A DNA stretch of 40,454 nt from positions 1 through 40,454 of the forward strand of contig VFZF01000021.1 in the NCBI GenBank assembly GCA_016871335.1. Reading direction: 5' to 3'. Below, in pieces: positions 1-8,437 of the stretch. The notes beneath the pieces were generated by a model. That model saw nothing but the letters and a program-made list of their open reading frames with translations. It had not been told where the DNA came from and did no database searches. Within the stretch, counting starts at the first letter, position 1. Every line of letters starts with the position of its first letter. Both the position numbers and the translations under genes were made by a program. Origin of the DNA: Acidimicrobiia bacterium. GTDB taxonomy: Bacteria; Acidobacteriota; Vicinamibacteria; Vicinamibacterales; SCN-69-37.

Positions 1-1
1 C

Positions 2-313
2 CGCGACCGTACCGTGTCACCCAGTCATGTCGCCGACGTTGCCCGCGCGACCTGTGACCTCCTCGAGCGCAAGGCTCCGGGCGGCATCTATCACTGCGTC
101 AACACCGGCATGGCCACTTGGCTCGAGATTGCCGAGCGCCTCCGGGAGTGGTCCGGCCACCCCATGGCCACGATCGAGCCTGTCCTCACCACCGACGTGG
201 TGCTGAAGGCGAGGCGCCCCCGCTTCTGCGCGCTTTCCAACGCCAAACTCCTCGCCACTGGCATCACCATGCCCACCTGGCAGGAAGCTCTGAGGTGGCA
301 CGTCGCATCCTGA
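2..313 (+). CDS. dTDP-4-dehydrorhamnose reductase-like protein, C-terminal part (5' end outside window)
   Basis: The reading frame is open from base 2 and stops at 311-313, so only about 103 C-terminal residues are seen. The segment reads RDRTVSPSHVADVARATCDL and then GGIYHCVNTG. This is the substrate-domain pattern of RmlD-type short-chain reductases (V-S-P-T-x-V-x-D-x-A followed by G-x-Y-H-x-x-N). RmlD makes dTDP-L-rhamnose from dTDP-4-keto-rhamnose in the cytoplasm. The catalytic YxxxK and the Rossmann motif would lie upstream, so the exact substrate cannot be judged; another extended SDR reductase is possible. A degenerate copy of the hairpin repeat found after two other genes follows the stop codon. 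An internal ATG at 14 is not the true start, because homology continues upstream of it. Confidence 0.75.
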   Translation, partial: RDRTVSPSHVADVARATCDLLERKAPGGIYHCVNTGMATWLEIAERLREWSGHPMATIEPVLTTDVVLKARRPRFCALSNAKLLATGITMPTWQEALRWHVAS

Positions 314-318
314 AGGTT

Positions 319-341
319 CCTGCCGGCGACTCCGAAGGCGG
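319..341. repeat. Degenerate copy of CCGCC...GGCGG hairpin repeat
   Basis: This lies six bases after the stop codon of the RmlD-like gene. It matches the copies at 1113-1140 and 6379-6406 in layout: a GCCG arm, a central CGACTC-type segment, then GAAGGCGG. The imperfect inverted symmetry could act as a transcription terminator, although no T-run follows. Confidence 0.5.
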
Positions 342-388
342 ATGATCGCACGGCCCGATAAGCGGCGGGCCATACGTCCAGCCCCCTG

Positions 389-397
389 TGGTACGCT
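389..397 (+). promoter_or_regulatory. Candidate extended -10 promoter element (TGGTACGCT)
   Basis: TG-N-TACGCT lies 23 bases upstream of the ATG at 421. The same nine bases precede the intact paralogue (5394-5402), so the promoter was duplicated with the gene. Related TGGTA-NCT words precede the genes at 8434 and 13885. No good -35 hexamer is visible, as is usual for extended -10 promoters. Confidence 0.4.
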
Positions 398-420
398 GAC
401 GGCGGAGTGAGCGTAGCCGC

Positions 421-1112
421 ATGAAGTATCTGATCACCGGGGGCGCCGGATTTATCGGGTCCCACCTTTCCGAAGCCCTGCTCGACGCCGGTCATCAGGT
501 CGTCGCACTCGACGACCTCTCCACAGGCTCCATGCACACGTGCCGTTCCGCGAAGACTCAAGCCTCGTCATGGGCGCCACGTCGAAACATCGCTGGGCCT
601 ACGCGTGCAGCAAAGCCCTCGACGAATTCCTCGCCCTGGCCTACGCCCGCGAACGCCAACTCCCCGTCATTGTCGTCCGTTTCTTCAACACCGTGGGGCC
701 GAGACAAACAGGACAGTACGGCATGGTGGTACCGCGCTTCGTGCAACAGGCACTGGCCGGAGAGCCGATCACGGTGTACGGCGACGACACACAAACACGC
801 TGCTTTACGCATGTGCAGGACGTGGTGGCCGCCCTGCAAAGCCTGATGGCCTCGCCCGACGCGGTCGGCCAGGTGGTGAACATCGGCGGCCAGGAAGAAA
901 TCTCCATGATGGATCTGGCGAAACGCGTGAAGGCCCTGACAGGGAGCGCATCACCCATCGTGCTCGTACTCTTCAGCGACGCCTACGACGAAGGCTTCGA
1001 AGACATGCCGCGCCGCGTGCCGGATGTGACGAAGCTCACGCGCCTCGCAGGCAAAGCACCGTCCGTCAACCTGGACGCGATTCTCAAGGACGTGATCGGG
1101 TATTTTAGCTAG
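421..1112 (+). pseudogene. Broken copy of the NAD-dependent sugar epimerase at 5422 (265-bp frameshifting deletion)
   Basis: The first 115 bases encode the same N-terminus as the intact gene at 5422, with the Rossmann motif [10 protein letters not shown] and the segment DDLSTGSM. From about base 538 the sequence jumps to what is base 5804 of the intact copy, and homology resumes in another frame with [18 protein letters not shown]. Aligned positions show that 265 bp are missing (421 matches 5422; 541 matches 5807). That is not a multiple of three, so the two halves are out of frame. The lost part holds the end of the nucleotide-binding half and the STSEVYG catalytic Ser/Thr region. The YACSK catalytic motif survives in the second half, which is open from about 540 to 1112. 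A short protein from that half is possible but would lack the NAD-binding site. Close DNA similarity indicates a recent duplication. Confidence 0.9.
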
Positions 1113-1139
1113 CCCCGCCGCAGACTCGGCGAAGGCGGG

Positions 1140-1140
<1 letters not shown>
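1113..1140. repeat. CCGCC...GGCGG hairpin repeat between convergent genes
   Basis: CCCCGCCGCAGACTCGGCGA followed by AGGCGGGT begins directly after the stop codon of the broken epimerase and reaches the stop of the minus-strand gmd gene. The arms CCCGCC and GGCGGG can pair. A near-identical unit follows the intact paralogue at 6379. Its position between convergent genes suits a bidirectional terminator. Confidence 0.65.
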
Positions 1141-2165
<1,025 letters not shown>

Positions 2166-2168
<3 letters not shown>

Positions 2169-3485
2169 GGCCCAGGCCCCGAGCATCCATTCATACGCGG
2201 CTGTGATCTGAAACGTCTCGTGCGTCAGACTCGCGACGCCGTCACGGTCGAGCACAAGCAGAAGAGGCCTGGCCCGTGGATGGAGCACGGCGGCCTCTGT
2301 GAGGGCGCGCAGCTCGCGGGTCCTGGTGCGGTCGTCGGCCGGGTCCGCACAGACCTGAATCAGTTCCTGAGCGCCGTCCGGATAACGAGCGAGAAAGTCC
2401 ACCTCGGAGCCGCCCTCCGTCTTCACGTAGCCGACCTCCGCGCCCCGCCGCTCCAGCTCGTTGAACACACAGGTTTCCAAGGCATGCCCCACGTTCGAGC
2501 GACCACTGGCGTCAAACGCGCGGATGAGGCCTGGGTCCGCCGGGTACAGCTTGCGGGAATTCGAATTGCGCTGCCGTTCCGAGTCCGTGGCCAGGGGGAC
2601 GGCGCCCAGCAGAAAACCGTCAATCACGTGGCCCAGCATCATGTGCAACGCGTCCTTGGCCACGCCGTGTCCCTGGGACTTCAGATCCTGGTGCAGCCGG
2701 TGGACGCTCATGTGGCCGGCGGGGGCGCGCAGACAGTGCCGAACCAGCCACCGCAGCGCCGCCACCTGCGATATCCCGTAACGCTCAATCACGTCGCGGA
2801 AGAGCACGGTATCCACGTAACCCTGCAGCAGTTCCACTCCCAGCGCCAGAGGCAGACCCTGCACTTCAGGAAAGCCGCCGTGCAGAAGAAACTCCCGAAA
2901 GCGTTTCTCGATGGCGGACCGGGTGCGCGCGGTCCATGTTCGTGGATGGTCCGCCGGCTCTTCGCCGCGATGCCGCAGGAACTCCCGGAAGCTGAACGGG
3001 CGGATCACGGTGGCCAGACCGCGGCCTCGCAGCGAGGTGTGCACTTCCCGCGACAACATCCGGGCTGAGGAACCCGACACCACGATCTCCATCCGTTCGG
3101 AGTCCAGGAGACGGCGGACGAATCGCTCCCACCCAGACACGAGCTGGATTTCGTCGAGGAACCAGTGCACCGGTTCGCGCCCGCGCAGCTCCGGATGACG
3201 CCGGAAATATTCCTCCAGCAGAAATCCGAGCTGAGCCAGTTGAAGCTCGGCGAGCCGGTCGTCATCAAAGCTGAGATACACCGCACGCTCCGGAGGCACC
3301 TGAGTGCGCTGGGCGTCCATCAGTTGGCGAAGGAATGTCGTTTTGCCGGACCGGCGCATGCCGATGACCGCATGCACCTTGTTGGGGACTGGTGCGAGGC
3401 GAGCATCCCGTGGTGTGGCGGTCGATCGGACGCCCGGTAGCAACGCGGCGTTGAGCTTCTCGAGTAGCACGGGGTGAAGAGCCAC
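2166..3485 (-). CDS. AAA-type ATPase with DUF4143 C-terminal domain
   Basis: This belongs to the ATP-binding DUF4143 family, whose cellular role is mostly unknown. The Walker A motif GMRRSGKTTF, the Walker B stretch WFLDEIQLV and the sensor-like SGSSARMLSRE come in the expected order in the N-terminal half. The DUF4143 half follows, with HGGFPEV, ETCVFNELERRG and GSEVDFL, a nuclease-fold-like segment seen in this family. The frame is open to an ATG at 3617, but its first 44 codons run through a GTCCGC repeat array and show no family similarity. The GTG at 3485, just before HPVLLEKLNAALLPG, is therefore preferred. Neither start has a clear Shine-Dalgarno sequence. The gene is divergent from the VapBC pair and lies between sugar genes with no visible link to glycan synthesis. 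With VapBC it probably forms an inserted accessory module. Confidence 0.82.
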
Positions 3486-3556
3486 GGGATGAGTATGGGC
3501 CTGATGTGTACTTTTTGCAAGGACACATTCTATTGGATCAAGCCTTCTATCGAGTC

Positions 3557-3582
3557 CTGGTCCGCAGTCCGTAGTCCGCAGC
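3557..3582. repeat. Second (R)GTCCGC repeat array
   Basis: Three units (GGTCCGC, AGTCCGT, AGTCCGC) lie at the 5' side of the ATPase gene, mirroring the five-unit array at its 3' end. Together the arrays bracket that gene. Confidence 0.6.
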
Positions 3583-3602
3583 GCCTCGTGATGTATTTGT
3601 TC

Positions 3603-3637
3603 TAGATTTGACATCATCTAGCCGCAGAAGCATCATT
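3603..3637 (+). promoter_or_regulatory. Candidate vapBC promoter and operator
   Basis: TTGACA at 3609-3614, a 17-bp spacer and CATCAT at 3632-3637 form a sigma70-like promoter. The predicted start of transcription is at or next to the ATG at 3643, so the antitoxin mRNA may be leaderless. CTAGA at 3603-3607 and TCTAG at 3618-3622 form a short inverted repeat around the -35 box. That is a plausible site for autoregulation by the RHH antitoxin. The -10 match is weak. Confidence 0.4.
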
Positions 3638-3642
3638 TCGTC

Positions 3643-3870
3643 ATGAGGACGACGCTGACAATTGATGATGATGTGGCCGAAATTGTGGCACGACGCGCCA
3701 AGGAGCGTCGTCAGTCCCTCGGCCAAGCGGTGTCTGAACTGGTCCGGCGTGGTCTGAACGCACCGACCGCATCTGTGGAGAAGGATGGGTTGGTGGTCTT
3801 CAAGTTGCCGGCCGACTCTCCCACTGTGACGCAGGAGGATGTGCGCAGACTCGATACCGAGGGCGCATGA
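3643..3870 (+). CDS. VapB-like ribbon-helix-helix antitoxin
   Basis: This small 75-residue protein begins MRTTLTIDDDVAEIVARRAK, a typical ribbon-helix-helix DNA-binding start (a short beta strand, then two helices reaching about residue 38, VSELVRRGLN). The C-terminal tail (residues 40-75) would wrap the toxin. It overlaps the PIN-domain gene by four bases (ATGA), the usual antitoxin-toxin arrangement. By family knowledge it should neutralise the downstream ribonuclease and repress its own promoter. The gene symbol is left open because several RHH antitoxin families pair with PIN toxins. Confidence 0.8.
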   Translation: MRTTLTIDDDVAEIVARRAKERRQSLGQAVSELVRRGLNAPTASVEKDGLVVFKLPADSPTVTQEDVRRLDTEGA

Positions 3871-4313
3871 CGCCATCCCTGCTCGATACGAATGTGCTGA
3901 TTGCCCTGTTGTGGCCCAGTCATCTGGACCACGAAACAGCCGTGCGTTGGTTTGCCGCCAATCGGTCGAAGGGCTGGGCGACGTGCCCGGTCACTGAGGC
4001 GGGTTTTGTCAGAATCGTGTCGAATCCCGCGTTCTCAAGGGATGCGGTCAGCCCGCGGGAAGCGACGGGCCTGCTGGCCGCAAATACCTCGGCAGCTGAC
4101 CACGTATTCTGGGCCGCCGACAGGCCGTTTGCGGAGGCCACCGCCTTCGCCGACGCCCGTCTGGCAGGGCACCGGCAGGTGACCGATGCCTACTTGCTCG
4201 GACTGGCCGTCGCACACGGTGGACGCGTGGCCACAATGGACCGCGGCCTTGCCGCGCTCACGCGCGAGGGCTCCGAGGAACGCGCGGCGATCGTCATAGT
4301 CCGTAGCGTTTGA
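3867..4313 (+). CDS. VapC-like PIN-domain ribonuclease toxin
   Basis: This is a PIN-domain protein of 148 residues, a normal VapC length. The acidic active-site residues can all be placed: Asp in LLDTNVLIALL (about residue 7), Glu in VTEAGFVRI, Asp in VTDAYLLGLAV, and Asp in VATMDRG near the C-terminus. VapC toxins are Mg2+-dependent endoribonucleases that usually cleave tRNA or rRNA and stop translation. The coding start overlaps the antitoxin stop, which supports translational coupling. The following minus-strand epimerase converges on it 60 bp downstream. Nothing looks broken, so the pair may be active. Confidence 0.85.
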   Translation: MTPSLLDTNVLIALLWPSHLDHETAVRWFAANRSKGWATCPVTEAGFVRIVSNPAFSRDAVSPREATGLLAANTSAADHVFWAADRPFAEATAFADARLAGHRQVTDAYLLGLAVAHGGRVATMDRGLAALTREGSEERAAIVIVRSV

Positions 4314-4373
4314 GACGCCTGACCTCCGAACTCGCCGAGTGGCCGGGCAGGGGATTGAAGAGTAAGCAGTCCG

Positions 4374-5288
4374 CTACCTGGTCCACTCCAGGGTTCGCCG
4401 CAGTCCCTCGCTGAATTCCACGACGGGCTGATAACCCAGCAGCCGCGCGGCCTTCGTGATATCCGCCTGCGAGTCCTGCACATCCCCCTCCCGCGCAGGG
4501 CCAAACGTGGGTTCCGCCGTCGCGCCGGTCTGCCGCCGCAGTGCCTCCCACATCTCGAGCAGTGAGATGCGACCGCCACTGGCCACATTGATCACCTCGC
4601 CTGCCGCCGGAGCAGTCACGGCACGCAACACCCCATCCACGACGTTGTCGATGTACGTGAAGTCGCGCGTCTGCCGCCCATCACCGTGAATCGTCGGTGA
4701 CGTGTTGGCCAACGCGGCTTTGATGAACAGGGAAATGACGCCCGAGTACGGAGACGTGGCGAGCTGCCGCGGGCCAAACACATTGAAGTACCGCGTCGTC
4801 ACCGTCTCAAACCCATACAGCCGCGTGAACATCTGGCAGTACTGCTCACCGGTGTACTTCTGGAGCGCATAGGGCGATCGCGGATTGCCCGGCATCCCCT
4901 CATGTTTGGGCAGCGTCGGCGTGTCGCCATAGGCCGACGATGAGCCGGCATACACGAGGCGTTTGCAGCCGGCATCCCGCGCCGCGATGAGCACATTCAA
5001 CGTGGCATCCACGTTGGCAAGATGAGACGTCAGTGGGTCTCTGACCGACCGCGGCACCGACGGAATCGCCGCCTGGTGGAGCACGTAGTCGCAGCCGTCC
5101 ACGGCTTTCCGTGCCGCCTCGATGTGCGACAGATCCAGCTCGCGAAACTCCGCCGCAGCCGGTACGTTTTCCCGCCGCCCCGTGACGAGACTGTCGGCCA
5201 CCACCACCTGATGCCCCTGCGCGATCAACGCATGTGCGAGATGGGATCCGATAAACCCGGCGCCGCCGGTGACCAAGTACTTCGACAT
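4374..5288 (-). CDS. NAD-dependent UDP-sugar 4-epimerase-like SDR
   Basis: This extended SDR of 304 residues has [20 protein letters not shown] at the N-terminus, GSSSAYGDT with the catalytic Ser, the YALQK Tyr/Lys pair, and TTRYFNVFGPRQ. The set, with IPSVPRSVRDPLTSH, resembles UDP-N-acetylglucosamine 4-epimerases of the WbpP/Gne type and UDP-glucose 4-epimerases. It probably interconverts UDP-GlcNAc and UDP-GalNAc, or Glc and Gal, for the surface glycan; the sequence alone does not decide. The ATG at 5288 fits the family start. It is transcribed away from the epimerase at 5422, with a 133-bp intergenic region holding GC-rich direct repeats. Its 3' end faces the toxin gene. Confidence 0.85.
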   Translation of the reverse strand: MSKYLVTGGAGFIGSHLAHALIAQGHQVVVADSLVTGRRENVPAAAEFRELDLSHIEAARKAVDGCDYVLHQAAIPSVPRSVRDPLTSHLANVDATLNVLIAARDAGCKRLVYAGSSSAYGDTPTLPKHEGMPGNPRSPYALQKYTGEQYCQMFTRLYGFETVTTRYFNVFGPRQLATSPYSGVISLFIKAALANTSPTIHGDGRQTRDFTYIDNVVDGVLRAVTAPAAGEVINVASGGRISLLEMWEALRRQTGATAEPTFGPAREGDVQDSQADITKAARLLGYQPVVEFSEGLRRTLEWTR

Positions 5289-5348
5289 GGAAGCGTGATT
5301 ATCGCATGCGGAGCGCCATGGCCCGCTACAGTTCAGCGGGTCCTACGT

Positions 5349-5378
5349 ACGGCGGGCCCGGCGCACGGCGGGCCCGGC
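5349..5378. repeat. Two direct repeats ACGGCGGGCCCGGC, 16-bp period
   Basis: Identical 14-mers start at 5349 and 5365, each centred on the palindrome GGGCCC. They lie between the divergent epimerases and just upstream of the extended -10 at 5394. They could bind a regulator or simply be a GC-rich repeat. Confidence 0.5.
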
Positions 5379-5393
5379 CTACGGCCTGCCCTG

Positions 5394-5402
5394 TGGTACG
5401 CT
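5394..5402 (+). promoter_or_regulatory. Candidate extended -10 promoter element (TGGTACGCT)
   Basis: This is identical to the element before the broken paralogue (389-397) and lies 19 bases upstream of the ATG at 5422. A GGCGGAG stretch after it could serve as ribosome binding site. Confidence 0.45.
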
Positions 5403-5421
5403 GGCAGGCGGAGTTGGCTGA

Positions 5422-6378
5422 ATGCGATTTCTGATTACAGGCGGCGCGGGGTTCATCGGGTCCCACCTTTCGGAAGCCCTGCTCGACGCCGGGCACCACG
5501 TCGTCGTACTCGACGACCTCTCCACGGGCTCCATGCGCAACATCGCGCACCTGAAAGACCGCCCCGGCTTCTCCTACACCATCGACACGGTCACCAACGA
5601 ACCCCTCACCGCTGAACTGGTCGACGATGCGGATGTGGTGGTGCATCTGGCCGCCTCGGTCGGCGTGAAGAAGATCGTCGAAGAGCCGGTGAACACCATC
5701 GAAAACAACGTCAACGGCACCGACGTTGTCCTCCGCAAAGCCGACAAGAAGAAAAAACTCGTGGTCGTCGCGTCCACGTCAGAAGTGTACGGACTGAGCA
5801 CGGACGTGCCGTTCCGCGAAGACGCGAGCCTGGTGATGGGCGCCACGTCCAAACACCGCTGGGCCTATGCGTGCAGCAAGGCCCTCGACGAATTTCTCGC
5901 CCTGGCCTACGGCCGCGAACGCAAGCTTCCGGTGATCGTCGTCCGCTTCTTCAACACGGTGGGCCCGAGACAGTCAGGCCAGTACGGCATGGTGGTGCCG
6001 AGGTTTGTGCAGCAGGCCCTGGCCGGAGATCCGATCACGGTCTACGGCGACGGCACACAAACACGCTGCTTCACCCATGTGCACGATGTGGTCGCCGCCC
6101 TCCAGAGCCTGATGGCGTCGCCACAGGCGATTGGTCAGGTGGTGAACATCGGCGGCCAGGAGGAAATTTCCATGATGGACCTGGCCAAACGCGTGAAGGC
6201 CATGACGGGCAGTGCGTCCCCGATCGTGCTCGTGCCGTTCAGCGAAGCCTACGACGAAGGCTTCGAAGACATGCCCCGCCGCGTGCCGGACGTCACCAAG
6301 CTCACACGGCTCGTCGGCAAAGCCCCAGCCGTCAACCTGGACGCGATCCTCAGGGATGTGATTGGGTACTTCAGCTAG
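5422..6378 (+). CDS. NAD-dependent sugar-nucleotide epimerase/decarboxylase-like SDR (intact paralogue of 421-1112)
   Basis: This extended SDR of 318 residues shows [10 protein letters not shown] at residues 7-16, HLAASVGVKKIVEEP, the Ser/Thr motif STSEVYGLS, the YACSK Tyr/Lys pair, and [20 protein letters not shown]. These match the UDP-glucose 4-epimerase / UDP-glucuronate decarboxylase superfamily. The VGVKKIVEEP and TVGPRQ features recall an NDP-sugar epimerase, but the substrate is not assignable. A close second copy 5 kb upstream in the same orientation carries an internal deletion; this one is complete. The stop codon is followed at once by a CCGCC...GGCGG hairpin repeat and overlaps by four bases the 3' end of the minus-strand nucleotidyltransferase gene. 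Confidence 0.87.
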   Translation: MRFLITGGAGFIGSHLSEALLDAGHHVVVLDDLSTGSMRNIAHLKDRPGFSYTIDTVTNEPLTAELVDDADVVVHLAASVGVKKIVEEPVNTIENNVNGTDVVLRKADKKKKLVVVASTSEVYGLSTDVPFREDASLVMGATSKHRWAYACSKALDEFLALAYGRERKLPVIVVRFFNTVGPRQSGQYGMVVPRFVQQALAGDPITVYGDGTQTRCFTHVHDVVAALQSLMASPQAIGQVVNIGGQEEISMMDLAKRVKAMTGSASPIVLVPFSEAYDEGFEDMPRRVPDVTKLTRLVGKAPAVNLDAILRDVIGYFS

Positions 6379-7556
6379 CCCCGCCGTAGCCTTGGCGTAG
6401 GCGGGTCCGCGGTCCGTTTGTTGAGCCAGCCGGCGAGGGTGTTGCGGCCGGAGGCAAACGTGCGGAGTTGTTGCCGCTGGGTGGGAGTCAGCTGGCGCCA
6501 GCGCCGGCGATAGGAGGCTGCGAGCTGGAAGGGCCTTCGCCAGCCGGTGAGCCACGCGCGGTCGCGCGCCAGCCGCAGGCGGGTGCGCCAGGGGATGGCC
6601 GCATCAAACAACGACGTCAGGTGCGTACTGATGACCGTGCCGTCTGCCGGCCGATCGAGGTGGGCCTCGGCGGCCTCCCGCACGGCAGGGGGAATGTCGA
6701 TACGTGTGAGGACCGTGCGTATCGGAGCGGGCACGGTGACGTCCGTGTACCGCTGCGCGAGATCCAGCATCAGCGCAAGCCCGGGGGCAACACCCCAACG
6801 CTCTGCGCGGGTCCACAGTTCGCCGGCATTCACAGTCACACCCCGGCGGTCGCACCAGCCAAACACCGCAGCGAGGTCCCACACACTGGATAACCGCGTC
6901 TCCAGGAGGTGCACGTGTGCAGCGTGTGCGCAGAGGTGCAGCAGCAGGTCGTTGGGCGCGAGCCCGAGCACCTGGACGGTGCGAATGGTGAACGGCTCGG
7001 CGCGGGCGAACAACTGATCGTGGCCGTCAGGTCCGCACAGGCCGAGCGCCGGCGGCAACAACTGCCAGTGGATCTCCAGGTCGACGCCGCCACGCCGCAA
7101 GGGTGTGAAGTGGTGCGCAGTCCCGAGTTCGCGGTCCAGTGCGGTGGACGCCACAGGCACATACCCGAGTGCCCGCGCGATCTCCCAGGCTTCGCGCGCG
7201 CGAGGCCGCGGCACCAGCACGTCGATGTCCCCCATGGGGCGGAGTCCGGGTGAGGGATACACAGCCGACGCCAGATGGATGCCCTTGAGGGCGATGAGCG
7301 GCAGGTTCCGCGTGGCACAGGCGGACGCCAGTTCGGCACACGCAGCCTGGAACATGAGTGACCGTCGCGCCGTGTGTGATTCGGCATCCACTGCGGCCCT
7401 GACCACGGTTGACGGGACGGTGTTGAGGGGGGCCGCCCGTCTGAGGGCATCCGAAAGCAGAGGGAGCACGCCGTGGACCTGCGCGCGTTCGAGCACCTCC
7501 GGCCACAGTCCGGCCGGGACGGCGGTCCACACCGGGGTCTCGGGCTCCACAAGCAT
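6375..7556 (-). CDS. Nucleotidyltransferase family protein (NTP_transf_5-like)
   Basis: This protein of about 393 residues carries the nucleotidyltransferase motif PMGDIDVLVPRPRAREAWEI after a hydrophobic LPLIALKGIHLA segment. That is the arrangement seen in the NTP_transf_5 family, often found in polysaccharide and exosortase-associated loci. It also has VDLEIHWQLLPP and the helical segment LHLCAHAAHVH. Function is not established for the family; nucleotidyl transfer to a protein or small molecule is only presumed. The frame is open to 7838, but that would run through the divergent lactonase gene. The ATG at 7556 (MLVEPETPVW) leaves a 56-bp divergent promoter region to 7613. The last residues are encoded by a hairpin repeat, so the C-terminus may be extended compared with relatives. 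Confidence 0.78.
   Translation of the reverse strand: MLVEPETPVWTAVPAGLWPEVLERAQVHGVLPLLSDALRRAAPLNTVPSTVVRAAVDAESHTARRSLMFQAACAELASACATRNLPLIALKGIHLASAVYPSPGLRPMGDIDVLVPRPRAREAWEIARALGYVPVASTALDRELGTAHHFTPLRRGGVDLEIHWQLLPPALGLCGPDGHDQLFARAEPFTIRTVQVLGLAPNDLLLHLCAHAAHVHLLETRLSSVWDLAAVFGWCDRRGVTVNAGELWTRAERWGVAPGLALMLDLAQRYTDVTVPAPIRTVLTRIDIPPAVREAAEAHLDRPADGTVISTHLTSLFDAAIPWRTRLRLARDRAWLTGWRRPFQLAASYRRRWRQLTPTQRQQLRTFASGRNTLAGWLNKRTADPPTPRLRRG
6379..6406. repeat. CCGCC...GGCGG hairpin repeat
   Basis: CCCCGCCGTAGCCTTGGCGT followed by AGGCGGGT starts directly after the TAG of the epimerase. It is the clearest of three copies in the window. On the minus strand it encodes the last residues (PTPRLRRG) of the nucleotidyltransferase frame, so it has probably been co-opted into or extended that gene. 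It is followed by two GTCCG units at 6402-6417. Confidence 0.7.
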
Positions 7557-7612
7557 GCGGGTGAGCCATGTTGTGGCAGGCTGGGGCCCAGGCACACGAT
7601 AGGATACCGCGC

Positions 7613-8437
7613 ATGGTTGGTGACTTGCTGGAGAGCCCCGTGTGGGATGACCGCCGCGGTGCTCTCTGGTACGTGGACATTCCGACCGGTCGCGTCCTGA
7701 TGTGGACGCCGTTGTCCGGGGCAATCCGCACGTGGTCCTTCGGCGCGCCGCTCGGGTCACTGGCGCTGTGCGACGACGGGACGCTGGTGCTGGCGGGGGA
7801 GTCGTCGTTGCGACACTGGGATCCCGACACGGATACATTGCGGGTGATCGCGAGAGTCACCCATGCCGCACCCGGCGATCGCATGAACGACAGCGGGTGT
7901 GATCCGCAGGGACGCCTGTGGACCGGCAGCATCAGCGCGAGCCGCACACCGACCGCAACGTTGTACCGGCTTGACGAACAGGGACTGGTGCCGGTGTTGA
8001 CCGGCGTGACCAACTCCAACGGCCTCGACTGGAGTGAAGACGGCCGGTTGATGTATTACGTCGACACCGCGACGCGACGTATCGATGTCTTCGACTTCGA
8101 GGCGACGACTGGTGCCATCACCCATCGCCGCCCGTTTGTCGCCATCGACCCTGCCGACGGCAAACCTGATGGCCTCACCGTGGATGCCGAGGGCCATCTC
8201 TGGGTCGCGTTGTGGGGCGGTGGCTGCGTACATCGATATGCGCCGGACGGCTCACGCGATCGTGTGTTGCCCGTGCCGGTGCCGAACCCGACAAGCGTGG
8301 CGTTTGGTGGACCGGATCTGGAGGATCTGTACGTGACGGCTGCCGCGTCGCACGTGTGGCATTTCACACCCGGCGTACGCGGGCGCGTGCCTCGACGCAT
8401 CCGGGGGTGCGTGGTATCCTCGCTGGCGTCTCTATGA
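7613..8437 (+). CDS. SMP-30/gluconolactonase-like beta-propeller hydrolase
   Basis: This protein of 274 residues has the metal-site residues of SMP-30/regucalcin lactonases. These are Glu in LLESPVWD near the N-terminus, Asn in DRMNDSGCDPQGRLWTGS, Asn in NSNGLDWSEDG, and Asp in KPDGLTVDAEGHLWVA. The family hydrolyses sugar lactones with a divalent cation. The C-terminal 20 residues after FTPGVRGR look unlike relatives, which usually end soon after this point, so a late frameshift or natural drift is possible. The ATG at 7613 is chosen because MVGDLLESPVWD matches the usual start; the frame is open further to 7568. It overlaps the next gene by four bases (ATGA). Together with the adjacent 2-hydroxyacid dehydrogenase it suggests handling of a sugar acid or lactone. 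Confidence 0.83.
   Translation: MVGDLLESPVWDDRRGALWYVDIPTGRVLMWTPLSGAIRTWSFGAPLGSLALCDDGTLVLAGESSLRHWDPDTDTLRVIARVTHAAPGDRMNDSGCDPQGRLWTGSISASRTPTATLYRLDEQGLVPVLTGVTNSNGLDWSEDGRLMYYVDTATRRIDVFDFEATTGAITHRRPFVAIDPADGKPDGLTVDAEGHLWVALWGGGCVHRYAPDGSRDRVLPVPVPNPTSVAFGGPDLEDLYVTAAASHVWHFTPGVRGRVPRRIRGCVVSSLASL
8412..8420 (+). promoter_or_regulatory. Candidate extended -10 promoter element (TGGTATCCT)
   Basis: TG-N-TATCCT lies 13 bases before the ATG at 8434, inside the 3' end of the lactonase gene. A start about seven bases downstream would give a very short leader with no Shine-Dalgarno sequence. It may be an internal promoter, or chance in a translationally coupled pair. Confidence 0.3.

Noticed and set aside
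540-1112. Separate small epimerase gene
   Set aside because: It lacks the Rossmann nucleotide-binding half and aligns exactly with the distal part of the intact paralogue. It is therefore treated as part of a pseudogene.
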